A stretch of DNA of 64,000 bases from JAFAMS01 sp049520515 (GTDB taxonomy: Bacteria > Vulcanimicrobiota > Vulcanimicrobiia > Vulcanimicrobiales > Vulcanimicrobiaceae): positions 186,001 through 250,000 of the forward strand of contig JBEKPS010000001.1 in the NCBI GenBank assembly GCA_049520515.1, read 5' to 3'. The notes beneath the pieces were generated by a model. It worked only from the letters and a program-made list of their open reading frames with translations, searched no databases and was not told the origin of the DNA. The stretch's first letter is position 1, and every line of letters starts with the position of its first letter. Of this stretch, positions 1 through 7,361 are shown piece after piece. The position numbers were made by a program, and so were the translations under genes.

Positions 1-691
1 CAAGCAGCGTCGCGTTTCCGGTTCGCGGCGGTTGCTTACCCGTTCGCAAGTATGCGCTGAACGGCGTGACCTGCAGTGATAAGGCCGCATCGTAGAGTGC
101 GACGTCGATGTGCTGCCCTTCGCCAGTCCGTTCGCGATGGAAAAGCGCGGCGAGAATGCCTTGGGTCGCGATGTGCGCGCTAGAGATGTCGATAACGGTC
201 ACGGCCAGGCGGATCGGTTGCTCTTCGTGACCGCTGATCGCCATGATACCGCTGCGCGCCTGAACCGCGTAATCGAGAGCCGGTTCCTTCGAGAGCGGAC
301 CCGTCTCCCCGAAACCGGTGATCGCGCACGTGATGATGTTCCTATTGGCGTTTCGAATGGCGCCCGGTGAAAGCCCGAGACGCTTCGCGGAATCAACTCG
401 CGCGCTCGTGATGACGACGTCGGCCCGCCGCAACAACATTTGGAGCGACGCTTGCCCAACCGGCGTCTTGAGATCGAGCACGACGCTGCGCTTGTTCCGG
501 TTCACGGCGATGAACGTCGTCGTGCGGCCCTCATCGACGGGAACCGGACCCAGGATTCTTCCCTTGTCACCTTCGGGCGGCTCGATCTTGATGACGTCTG
601 CACCGAGATCGGCAAGGTATAACGCCGCGAGCGGTCCTGCGATCAGCTGAGACGCATCAAGAACGACGATGCCGTCGAGCGCTGCCTTCAT
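1..691 (-). CDS. CaiB/BaiF family (class III) CoA-transferase, partial
   Basis: Reads from an ATG at 691 off the left window edge, about 230 codons. The translation opens with a Rossmann-like LDASQLIAGPLAALYLADLGADVIKIE block. Then come NRNKRSVVLDLKTPVG and, near the edge, HIDVALYDA, all typical of class III CoA-transferases, which move CoA between carboxylic acids through an aspartyl-CoA thioester. The expected catalytic Asp lies in the region seen (around the DYAVQA segment), but I did not confirm it by alignment. The ATG overlaps the stop of the GntR gene (ATGA at 688-691), so the two are translationally coupled. As last gene of the selenoprotein operon it probably activates or de-activates an organic acid substrate. 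The substrate is unknown. Confidence 0.88.
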   Translation of the reverse strand, partial: MKAALDGIVVLDASQLIAGPLAALYLADLGADVIKIEPPEGDKGRILGPVPVDEGRTTTFIAVNRNKRSVVLDLKTPVGQASLQMLLRRADVVITSARVDSAKRLGLSPGAIRNANRNIITCAITGFGETGPLSKEPALDYAVQARSGIMAISGHEEQPIRLAVTVIDISSAHIATQGILAALFHRERTGEGQHIDVALYDAALSLQVTPFSAYLRTGKQPPRTGNATLL

Positions 692-1359
692 GTCTGCGAC
701 TCGCGACGGCGTTCGCGGAGCAGTTCGTAGACTTCCATGACGTGCCGTCGCGCTTCGGATGCGGCCGTGACGGCATCGTGTTCGCCGATCGCGTTGAGAA
801 TCGGACGGTGTAAGACGTCGCCTTCAGGAAGCTTCGCGTAGAGCAGCCGCATCGTCATGCGCGCGACGAGCGTCACTTGGTCGAGCGACTGACGCCAAGC
901 ACGCGCAAGCCGTTCATGTCGCGCAACGTGCAAGACGGCTTCGTGAAAACTCATGTCGACGGGCGGCCGAACACGCAGCTCGCGTGGAAAGACGGCGGCC
1001 GAACCCGTGACGAGCGATTCGAGAAACGCGACATCTTCGTCGGTCGCGTTTTGTGCCGCGCGTTCTGCTGCAAACGCTTCGAGCGAAGCGCGATACGTGT
1101 AGATCTCCTCGAGATCGCGGTCCCGCAGTTCGATGACCGACCAACCGCGGCCGCGGCTGACGACCAGACCCACGGTCTCCAAGCGCGTGATCGCTTCACG
1201 AACCGGAGCGCGGCTGATACTGAGCTGCGCCGCCAACGCAGCATCGCTGAGACGCTCTCCGGGTTGAAGGCGCCCTTCAGTAATAGCACTATGCAATTGC
1301 TCGTACGCGTGGTCTGCAAGATTTTTGCGGACCACGCGCGAGAGCGGTGTAGCACTCAC
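688..1359 (-). CDS. GntR family regulator (FadR/FCD subfamily)
   Basis: A 223-residue protein with an N-terminal winged helix (residues about 10-75, including LSISRAPVREAITRLETVGLV) and a C-terminal all-helical FCD ligand domain with the usual acidic and histidine metal residues (DMSFHEAVLHVA, and a late H in EARRHVMEVYELL). The start is GTG at 1359. FCD regulators normally bind an organic acid or acyl-CoA and repress a neighbouring catabolic operon. Here the gene is third in the operon beginning at 3332. Two palindromes of the TTGTnnACAA type overlap the operon promoter (3408-3432), so autogenous repression is likely. Confidence 0.9.
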   Translation of the reverse strand: MSATPLSRVVRKNLADHAYEQLHSAITEGRLQPGERLSDAALAAQLSISRAPVREAITRLETVGLVVSRGRGWSVIELRDRDLEEIYTYRASLEAFAAERAAQNATDEDVAFLESLVTGSAAVFPRELRVRPPVDMSFHEAVLHVARHERLARAWRQSLDQVTLVARMTMRLLYAKLPEGDVLHRPILNAIGEHDAVTAASEARRHVMEVYELLRERRRESQT

Positions 1360-1366
1360 GCTGTGC

Positions 1367-1612
1367 TCAGTGTTCGACTACTTCGAGCTCAACGTTTTTT
1401 ATGTGTGGCGCCCTCTGGCTGAACATCTCAGTCAGAAAGTGCTTGAAGTCATCGGGATTGATCACGCACGTCTCACAGTCGGGATTGTGGCCCTTCTTGT
1501 ATCGGATGTACGCGGTCGAGTCACGGACGTCGGTGAGCCAAACCTCACCGCCGTCCGTGCTCACGATTCCCTTTGCCTGATTGATAACGTATTCAACTAA
1601 CGCATCAGCCAT
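1367..1612 (-). CDS. Small NifU C-terminal (Nfu)-like protein
   Basis: An 81-residue protein. It carries the DGG motif (STDGGEVWLTDV) and a CxxC pair (CETC) with the spacing seen in NifU C-terminal/Nfu domains, which carry Fe-S clusters, and ends in the family-like NVELEVVE strand. The usual GaCxGC context is altered to HNPDCETC, so it is a divergent member. It sits 10 bases after the selenoprotein stop and 7 bases before gntR. It may supply a cluster or act as a thiol partner of the selenoprotein; that role is inference. Confidence 0.65.
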   Translation of the reverse strand: MADALVEYVINQAKGIVSTDGGEVWLTDVRDSTAYIRYKKGHNPDCETCVINPDDFKHFLTEMFSQRAPHIKNVELEVVEH

Positions 1613-1622
1613 AGCCGGCCTC

Positions 1623-3332
1623 CTAGTCTTTGATCACCTTGGTAACCGGTGCGCCGCTGCCCCACATGAAGGCGCCGCGACCCACTGTTCCGCCAACGAC
1701 AACGATGTTGTAGCAATCCTTGTCCTCGACAACGGGCAGTAGCGTTTGCGGACTATCCCAGAGCCATTCGAGATCCGGATGCACCTGATCGAACGCTTTC
1801 CGTTCTTTGCTCTGCATCAGCAGGCTGAACGGGAGGCGAGATTTTGCGTGCATTTTACGGCGAATGTCGTCTTTCGACCAACCATCTGCCTTGAAGATAT
1901 CGACATGCTCAGGACAGATGAACATGGTGTGTTCTTCCTTTTCATCCGTGCCGAACCGTGGATCCGCCCGCCTTCCGATGAGCCACAGACCCGTCGAGAC
2001 TTGCGCGGCGTTCTTAGCGGCAGTCGCGAAGACGTCCGTCAAGCTTTCCGAGGTCGTGCTCGTTAAGTCGAAGAGCTCGCAGATTCCATACACGAAGTGC
2101 ACGGTAGCGGTGCTCGTATTCGCATCGTAACCATGCTCGATGTGATATGGATCCCACGGACTTGCCTCGACGTTTTCCGTTACGCACATGCTGAACTTCG
2201 CGGGCGTTCCAATCGTGTCCATATCGGAGATGCCGGGATACACCTGGCCAATATTCATGAGACACATGTGGAGCGCGCGCCCGCAAACAGCGTTGACGTA
2301 CGACGGCGATCCCGGCCCAAGCGCACAAATTCCGGAGTTCATCCCGATTTTTTTTGCGATCGGACCGTTGACCCACATAAGCGCCGCAGCGGCGCCGGTG
2401 GACATTGCCTTGTTCCGCAGGTTGATGTGCGGATCGGCGAGACATTCGACGGCAGCGATGACGACCGGTAAATGTTCCGGCTGGCAACCGGCCATCACGC
2501 ATGCAACCGCGATCTTCTCGACCGTTGCCTTGCCGAAACCCGGCTCCAGAATGGCAACGACCTCGTTAGGATCGCGTTTGCTGCCTTTGAGCATTCGCTC
2601 AACGGCTTCACGCGTCGGCGCAAAGAGCGGGAATCCGTCACTCCAGTCATATTCGCGGAACAGACGGTTCATCTCGTAGAGAGCTTCCAGCTCGTTTTTT
2701 CCGTTGATTGTGAGCCAATCTTCGGAAACGGTAATGATCTCGCTCTTTATGTTCTTTCGAACGATGTCCTTAGTTAAGCCGTCGACAACTTGATCGATGC
2801 CGCCATCCATCATTTTGTCGATCGTTTCCTGAGGTTGATTCGTGAACGGGAGCGGGACGATGCAAATCGGCAGCTCGGGGAAGCCAAAGCTTTCCGCACT
2901 GCGGTGTGCATCGCGAACGAAGGTTTCGGCGGTGAGACTCACCGTCGGCACGCCGCGCTTCTCGAACTCCATCATGTCGAGAACCAGCCACGACGTGCAG
3001 CTCCCTCAATCGCTCGAGGTGCCTACAATTACGTCAACTTCTTTAGAAATTCGATCGGCCTCTGCGGGCGTGACGTGCCGCATCACCATGCCGACCGTTC
3101 CGCGATGGTACGAGAACGTCGCCTTCGGGTAGCGCTTCTTGAGCAACACTTCCGTTCGCTCGAGCGCTAAATCGCCGCCGGCCTTCACGTTCCAATATAG
3201 GCCAATGCGCTTTCCATCCAGATCAGGGACGCGTGCAGCCGGTTTGACGGCGGTCACGACGGATTCCGCAACGGGGTTGCGGACCGTTAATGCTGCCGAC
3301 TCTGTCGCCGGCTCGCGGACAATGGTGCTCAT
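1623..3332 (-). CDS. UGSC-family selenoprotein (in-frame TGA read as selenocysteine)
   Basis: Read straight through one TGA (3006-3008), this frame gives a 569-residue protein. An ordinary gene finder splits it into 108- and 450-residue pieces. The start ATG at 3332 has a strong GGAGG five bases upstream, while the second piece has no ribosome site before its first ATG. Around the TGA the translation is IVGTSSD-U-GSCTSWLVLDMM, with U as residue 109 and Cys as residue 112. That is the signature of the UGSC family, which is named for selenocysteine-Gly-Ser-Cys. A 7-bp inverted repeat starts 23 nt after the TGA and could be the SECIS. The N-terminal ~210 residues form the UGSC domain. The rest (with CVMAGCQPEHLP and several Cys) is a second conserved-looking domain I cannot name. 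Function is unknown; thiol/selenol redox chemistry is inferred. Confidence 0.85.
2959..2983 (-). promoter_or_regulatory. Candidate bacterial SECIS stem-loop
   Basis: On the coding (minus) strand, TTCTCGA (2983-2977) and TCGAGAA (2965-2959) form a perfect 7-bp stem around an 11-nt apical sequence. A further C:G pair can form above a single bulged U. The stem begins 23 nt after the TGA codon, within the distance bacterial SelB-dependent SECIS elements use. A bulged U near a purine-rich loop is also a feature of the E. coli fdhF element. The folding was done by eye. Confidence 0.55.
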
Positions 3333-3388
3333 CTTACCTCCGAGGCATGAGTAACTCGGGACTCCCCCCTCTTACAGGGTCGCGCCGG

Positions 3389-3417
3389 AGCGTAACACAA
3401 GCTCATTTTGTTGACAA
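3389..3417 (-). promoter_or_regulatory. Sigma-70-like promoter of the selenoprotein operon
   Basis: On the minus strand, TTGTCA (3417-3412) is followed after 17 bases by TACGCT (3394-3389). Transcription would begin near 3382 and leave a leader of about 50 bases before the ATG at 3332. The -35 hexamer lies inside the first GntR-type palindrome. Confidence 0.5.
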
Positions 3418-3432
3418 GTAGTTTGTCGACAA
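3408..3432. promoter_or_regulatory. Tandem GntR-type operators
   Basis: TTGTTGACAA (3408-3417) and TTGTCGACAA (3423-3432) are two 10-bp (near-)palindromes with centres 15 bp apart. Their form resembles FadR/GntR-family operators (TnGTnnnACnA or TTGTnnACAA types). They flank and overlap the -35 box of the operon that contains a gntR gene. Confidence 0.6.
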
Positions 3433-3449
3433 TCTTAATGAGGGTCAAG

Positions 3450-3491
3450 AAAACGGAAAACCGACCCCTCAGGTTAGGCCCAAGGAGTCGG
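3450..3491 (-). terminator. Rho-independent terminator after the 3513-4145 gene
   Basis: On the minus strand a 9-bp stem, CCGACTCCT pairing with AGGGGTCGG (one G:T), spans 3491-3461. It is followed at once by TTTTCCGTTTT. It lies just beyond the stop of the secreted protein gene and ends that unit before the selenoprotein operon promoter. Confidence 0.7.
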
Positions 3492-3512
3492 CTCGGCCGG
3501 ATTGCGGCGAGG

Positions 3513-4145
3513 TTAGTGTGTCGGGGCCGGTGAGGGTGGCGGCGGCATTGCGCCGGCCGGGGCCTGCGGATGCGGGACCGTCGCGAGGACGTCCGTCATT
3601 TGCATCTTCACGGTCGAGCTCGACGGGATCTTAAAGTTCTGTGCCATCTGCGACGCATAGACGGCGCCGCCGACCGCACCGACCGCGCCGCCGCCGTTGA
3701 GTCCAGCAGTCTTGAAAATCATGTTGCCGACGACCATGCCGGCCAGCACTTCACCCGCGGCTTGAACCGCGTTAACGCTCCTCTTCTTTTGTAAGGCCAC
3801 GATCTTCGCCGGATACGGAAACGTGCGACCATCGGAGAGCGTGATCGTATCGAACGCGATGCCGATGTATGCTTTCTTGGTCGGTGTCGCGGCGTATGCT
3901 TGTTGCACGTGACCGCGAATCGTTGCGCCTTGCAGTGCAGCAGCATCGGGCGAGTCTTGCGGCACGATGCCGGTAACCGTCATGATGACGGCGTCGCCGA
4001 CTCTGGCGCTGCGCGTGTCGAGCGTTTGCTGTAACGTCGCAAAGACGTTGGTGCCTGCGGAGACGTCGGCTCGAACCGCTGAAAGTGTGCACAAAACCAG
4101 TGCAACGGCGGTGATCAGAGCGGCCCATGAGGTTGATGTTCTCAT
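3513..4145 (-). CDS. Secreted protein of unknown function
   Basis: 210 residues from the ATG at 4145 (a TTG two codons earlier is possible). Residues 1-26 form a Sec signal peptide with a hydrophobic AALITAVALVLC core and an AVRA cleavage region. The mature part has a beta-rich segment (GDAVIMTVTGIVPQ, TIRGHVQQAYAA, AYIGIAFDTITLSDGRTFPYPAKI) reminiscent of proteins that wrap a small barrel. A glycine/alanine-rich stretch (GLNGGGAVGAVGGAVYA) and a proline-rich tail follow. It lies 20 bases after the MaoC gene on the same strand and is followed by a terminator. I do not recognise the family. Confidence 0.7.
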   Translation of the reverse strand: MRTSTSWAALITAVALVLCTLSAVRADVSAGTNVFATLQQTLDTRSARVGDAVIMTVTGIVPQDSPDAAALQGATIRGHVQQAYAATPTKKAYIGIAFDTITLSDGRTFPYPAKIVALQKKRSVNAVQAAGEVLAGMVVGNMIFKTAGLNGGGAVGAVGGAVYASQMAQNFKIPSSSTVKMQMTDVLATVPHPQAPAGAMPPPPSPAPTH

Positions 4146-4165
4146 GGACAAACATGCTTCGTGGC

Positions 4166-4615
4166 TTAGCGCGGACGTCCTGGGAACAGCGTCAACGAGA
4201 CGAACGAGAAAACGACTTCGTCGCGCTGGTTAAGCAACGTCGTCGCCCACCGCAATCGCGCGCGGCCGCCGCTTTTCGTCGGCGTGTTTTCAACGACTTC
4301 GGCGCGCACGTGCACGACGTCGCCCGGCAAAACGGGCTTCGGCCAGCGCAGCTCGTCGACGCCGAGACCGACGAGGCCGGTCGTCCCGAAAAACCCCGAT
4401 TCGACCATCAATTTCATCGTGACCGACGCGCTGTGCCAACCGCTTGCGACCAATCGGCCGAAAAATGAGCTTGCCGCGCCCTCATCGGTCAAATGGAACG
4501 GTTGCGGGTCGTATACCCGCGCGTACTCGATGATCGCCTCGCGCGACATCGTGTACGACCCGGTCTCGCAGACCGTCCCGACCGGCAGATCCTCGAAGTA
4601 TGGTCCTTCCTTCAT
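4166..4615 (-). CDS. MaoC-like (R)-specific enoyl hydratase family protein
   Basis: A 149-residue single hot-dog domain. YARVYDPQPFHLTDEGA and FFGRLVASGWHSASVTMKLM match the hydratase 2 motif, in which an Asp and a His (D-x4-H; here the D of YDPQPFH and its H) hydrate trans-2-enoyl-CoA. The length fits stand-alone MaoC proteins. The gene is divergent from the SDR/OYE pair, with start codons 42 bases apart, which suggests shared regulation and related substrates. The physiological acyl-CoA is unknown. Confidence 0.88.
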   Translation of the reverse strand: MKEGPYFEDLPVGTVCETGSYTMSREAIIEYARVYDPQPFHLTDEGAASSFFGRLVASGWHSASVTMKLMVESGFFGTTGLVGLGVDELRWPKPVLPGDVVHVRAEVVENTPTKSGGRARLRWATTLLNQRDEVVFSFVSLTLFPGRPR

Positions 4616-4657
4616 CGTTCCGCAGGACTTACCGAGTGCTCCCCGGAGTTTCGCGGC

Positions 4658-5383
4658 GTGCTTTTTGAAGACGATATCATCATCTTAGCCGGCGCGACGG
4701 GACGCGTCGGCGGCGCGACGCTGCGCACCCTCCACGAACAGGGTGCCCGAATCGTCGTCGTATCGCGAACGCGCGAGGGCGCCCAGAAAATCAGTGCCGG
4801 CTTCGAGCGCGCAACCCCGTTCGTCACCGATCTCAGCGATGCAGCCTCGACCGATCAGCTGGTTGCCGACACCGTCAAACACTTTGGTCGCCTCGATGCG
4901 ATCGTTAACATGGCCGGTCGCGGCAAGTTCGTTCCGATCGTCGACTCGACGCTGGAGGATTTGCACGCTAATCTCGATGGGTTCGTCGTCACCGCCTACA
5001 ATCTCATGACCGCCGGACTGCGCGTGATGCTCGAACAAGAGTATCGTCCTGAGCGGCGTTCGCGCGGACATCTCGTGACGGTCACGGCAGGCAGCTCGAA
5101 GGATCCGCAACCGCGCTTCGGACTGTTCGGAACCGCAAAGGCTGCAGTCAACACGTTCATGCGCGCCATCGCACGCGAGCACAAGGGTGACGGAATTGTC
5201 GCAAATGCCGTCGTTCTGGGCGGCGTCGCGACCGAGGCAGCGCGCTCGTACCTCGACGCCGAGGATTTCGAGAAGGCTGCATCCCCCGACGAAGTGGCGC
5301 GTGTTCTGGCGTTTCTAGCGAGCTCTGCCTCCGACGGCATCAACGGCGACCTCGTCGACCTCAACGCACGCGAAACGGACTAG
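4658..5383 (+). CDS. SDR family oxidoreductase-like protein, catalytic Tyr replaced
   Basis: I choose GTG at 4658 because GGAG (4645-4648) lies nine bases upstream and the protein then starts just before the Rossmann fold, giving 241 residues. The cofactor loop reads GATGRVGGA and the NAG-type motif is NMAGRG. At the active site the usual YxxxK is FGTAK, so the catalytic Tyr is a Phe while the Lys and a preceding Ser region (TAGSS) remain. The C-terminus keeps the SDR LVDLN strand. The stop is one base from the OYE start, so the two form an operon. It may be a non-catalytic or altered-specificity reductase. Confidence 0.82.
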   Translation: MLFEDDIIILAGATGRVGGATLRTLHEQGARIVVVSRTREGAQKISAGFERATPFVTDLSDAASTDQLVADTVKHFGRLDAIVNMAGRGKFVPIVDSTLEDLHANLDGFVVTAYNLMTAGLRVMLEQEYRPERRSRGHLVTVTAGSSKDPQPRFGLFGTAKAAVNTFMRAIAREHKGDGIVANAVVLGGVATEAARSYLDAEDFEKAASPDEVARVLAFLASSASDGINGDLVDLNARETD

Positions 5384-5384
5384 G

Positions 5385-6473
5385 ATGTTATTCGAACCGT
5401 ATAAGCTCCGCGATCTGACCCTCCGCAACCGTATCGTCGTCTCGCCGATGTGCGAATACTCTTCCGAAGACGGATTTGCGAACGATTGGCATCTCGTTCA
5501 TCTCGGAAGCCGCGCCGTCGGCGGCGCTGCGGTCGTCTTCACCGAAGCGGCTGCAGTCGAACCGCGCGGACGGATCTCGCCGCAAGATCTCGGCATCTAT
5601 AAGGACGAGCACGTCGAGATGCTTTCGCGGATTACAAAATTCGTGAAGAGCCAGGGCGCGATCCCCGCGATGCAGATCGCACACGCCGGACGCAAAGCCT
5701 CAACGCGGCGTCCGTGGGAGCAACCTGCGGGCGTCATCAAGCCCGAGGACGGCGGATGGATCGCCGTCGGTCCGACGACCGCGCCGTTCGCGCCGAATTA
5801 TCCCGTGCCGGTCGCACTCGACGAAGCCGGGATCGCACAGATCGTGCAAGATTTCGTTGCAGCGGCGAAGCGCGCGCTCGCAGCAGGGTTCGAGCTGATC
5901 GAGCTGCACTTCGCACACGGCTATCTGTGCCACGAATTTTATTCACCGATGAGCAACACGCGCACGGATAAGTACGGCGGCTCACTCGAGAATCGGATTC
6001 GCTTTGCGCTCGAGACGACCGAAGCGGTCCGCAAGGTATGGCCCGAACGGTTACCGCTCTTTGCACGCATCTCGTCGAGCGATTGGGTCGAAGGCGGTTG
6101 GGACATCACGCACTCCGTCGAGCTCTCAAAGCAGTTGCACGCGCGAGGCGTCGACCTGATCGATTGTTCGTCGGGCGGCAATGTCGTCGACGCGAAGATC
6201 CCGCTGGTGCCGCTCTATCAAGTCCCGTTTGCCGAACAAATCCGGCGCGACGCCAAAGTCCCGACAGCGGCCGTTGGCCTCATCACGACACCCGAAGAGG
6301 GCGAGCGCATTCTGAACCACGGGCAAGCCGATTTGATCGTGATGGCACGCGAGTTCTTACGCGATCCATACTTTCCCATGTACGCCGCCGCCGAACTCGG
6401 ATTCGATCTGCCGTGGCCAAAACAGTACGAGCGCGCAAAACTCGCTCGTCCTGCAAAACGAATCAGCGCGTAG
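5385..6473 (+). CDS. NADH:flavin oxidoreductase, Old Yellow Enzyme family (YqjM-like)
   Basis: A 362-residue FMN-binding TIM barrel. MCEYSSEDG (with the YqjM-type Cys near residue 22), WHLVHLGSRAVGG, QIAHAGRKAS (His and Gly near FMN), ELHFAHGYLCHEFYSP (substrate-binding H-x-x-H/N region and Tyr) and the late MAREFLRDPYFP motif are all present. Such enzymes reduce the C=C bond of alpha,beta-unsaturated carbonyls using NAD(P)H. It is co-transcribed with the upstream SDR-like gene and its end overlaps the convergent dehydrogenase gene by 11 bases. Confidence 0.93.
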   Translation: MLFEPYKLRDLTLRNRIVVSPMCEYSSEDGFANDWHLVHLGSRAVGGAAVVFTEAAAVEPRGRISPQDLGIYKDEHVEMLSRITKFVKSQGAIPAMQIAHAGRKASTRRPWEQPAGVIKPEDGGWIAVGPTTAPFAPNYPVPVALDEAGIAQIVQDFVAAAKRALAAGFELIELHFAHGYLCHEFYSPMSNTRTDKYGGSLENRIRFALETTEAVRKVWPERLPLFARISSSDWVEGGWDITHSVELSKQLHARGVDLIDCSSGGNVVDAKIPLVPLYQVPFAEQIRRDAKVPTAAVGLITTPEEGERILNHGQADLIVMAREFLRDPYFPMYAAAELGFDLPWPKQYERAKLARPAKRISA

Positions 6474-7359
6474 CGGCGCTCTTCGTTTTCAAGAGGGTGC
6501 GCAGCGCGCTGTGATCCTTCTCGCCTCCGCCGCTCTCGACGAGTTTCGTCAAGCGGTCGAGTGCGAGCTGTCCAGCCGGAACGTCGAGACCTGATTCCTG
6601 CGCCGTTTCCGTGACGATGCGCATGTCTTTTTGGTGCAGCTTCGCTTTGAAACCCGGAACGAAGTTACCGTCGAGCATGCGCTGTCCGTGCATGTCGAGG
6701 ATCTTGCTCTGCGCAAAGCCGCCGAGGAGAACCGCGCGCACCTTCGCCGGATCGACGCCGGCCGCTTCAGCAAGCGCGAGCGCTTCGGCGACAGCTTCGA
6801 TTGTGACGGCCACAACGAGCTGATTTGCAGTCTTCGCAATTTGCCCCGCGCCGCTCTCGCCGACGAGAACGATATTTTTTCCAAGCGTTTGGAAAATCGG
6901 TAGTACCGCGTCGAAAACGTCTTGCGGTCCGCCGACCATGATCGAAAGCGTCGCGTCGGTTGCACCTTTTTCACCACCGCTGACGGGCGCATCGAGCGCT
7001 TTCCCGCCCTTCTTCACCACCGCTTCAGCGACGCGTCGCGCCACAGCGGGTTTGATCGTGCTCATGTCAACGAACGTTGCCGTGGGCCGCAGCCCTTCGA
7101 GCACGCCGTCTTTGCCAAGCACGACGGCTTCAACGTCGGGCGAATCCGGCAGCATCGTGATCACGACGTCGCTCCGTTGCGCGACGTCCTTGGGTGACGA
7201 ACCGGCCTGGGCGCCTTCTTTCTCAAGCTCGTCGACGGGACCGCGACTGCGGTTGTGCACGACGAGCGAGTAACCCGCCTTTATTAAATTGCGAGCCATC
7301 GGCTTCCCCATGATGCCGAGGCCGATGAAGCCGATGACCGGCTTGCCGTTTGCTGCCAT
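6463..7359 (-). CDS. NAD(P)-binding beta-hydroxyacid dehydrogenase (3-hydroxyisobutyrate / tartronate semialdehyde reductase family)
   Basis: 298 residues from ATG 7359, two bases after the RpiR stop; longer upstream extensions only read through that regulator. The N-terminal Rossmann motif is GFIGLGIMGKPMARNL. The substrate-binding block DAPVSGGEKGATDATLSIMVGG and the catalytic-lysine helix (GAGQIAKTANQ) are intact. The family oxidises or reduces small 3-hydroxy acids such as 3-hydroxyisobutyrate, glycerate/tartronate semialdehyde and 4-hydroxybutyrate. Pairing with an RpiR sugar-sensing regulator favours a sugar-acid role, but the substrate cannot be set from sequence. Confidence 0.92.
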   Translation of the reverse strand: MAANGKPVIGFIGLGIMGKPMARNLIKAGYSLVVHNRSRGPVDELEKEGAQAGSSPKDVAQRSDVVITMLPDSPDVEAVVLGKDGVLEGLRPTATFVDMSTIKPAVARRVAEAVVKKGGKALDAPVSGGEKGATDATLSIMVGGPQDVFDAVLPIFQTLGKNIVLVGESGAGQIAKTANQLVVAVTIEAVAEALALAEAAGVDPAKVRAVLLGGFAQSKILDMHGQRMLDGNFVPGFKAKLHQKDMRIVTETAQESGLDVPAGQLALDRLTKLVESGGGEKDHSALRTLLKTKSAATR

Positions 7360-7361
7360 GA

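Noticed and set aside
110..650. Plus-strand short open frames at the left edge
   Set aside because: They are opposite the CoA-transferase gene, whose translation on the minus strand is clear but has no stop inside the window.
2770..3009. Independent genes on either side of the TGA at 3006 (108- and 450-residue products)
   Set aside because: The right-hand frame has no ribosome site before its first ATG at 2975. The seven codons before the TGA and ten codons after it form one conserved motif, so selenocysteine read-through explains both pieces.
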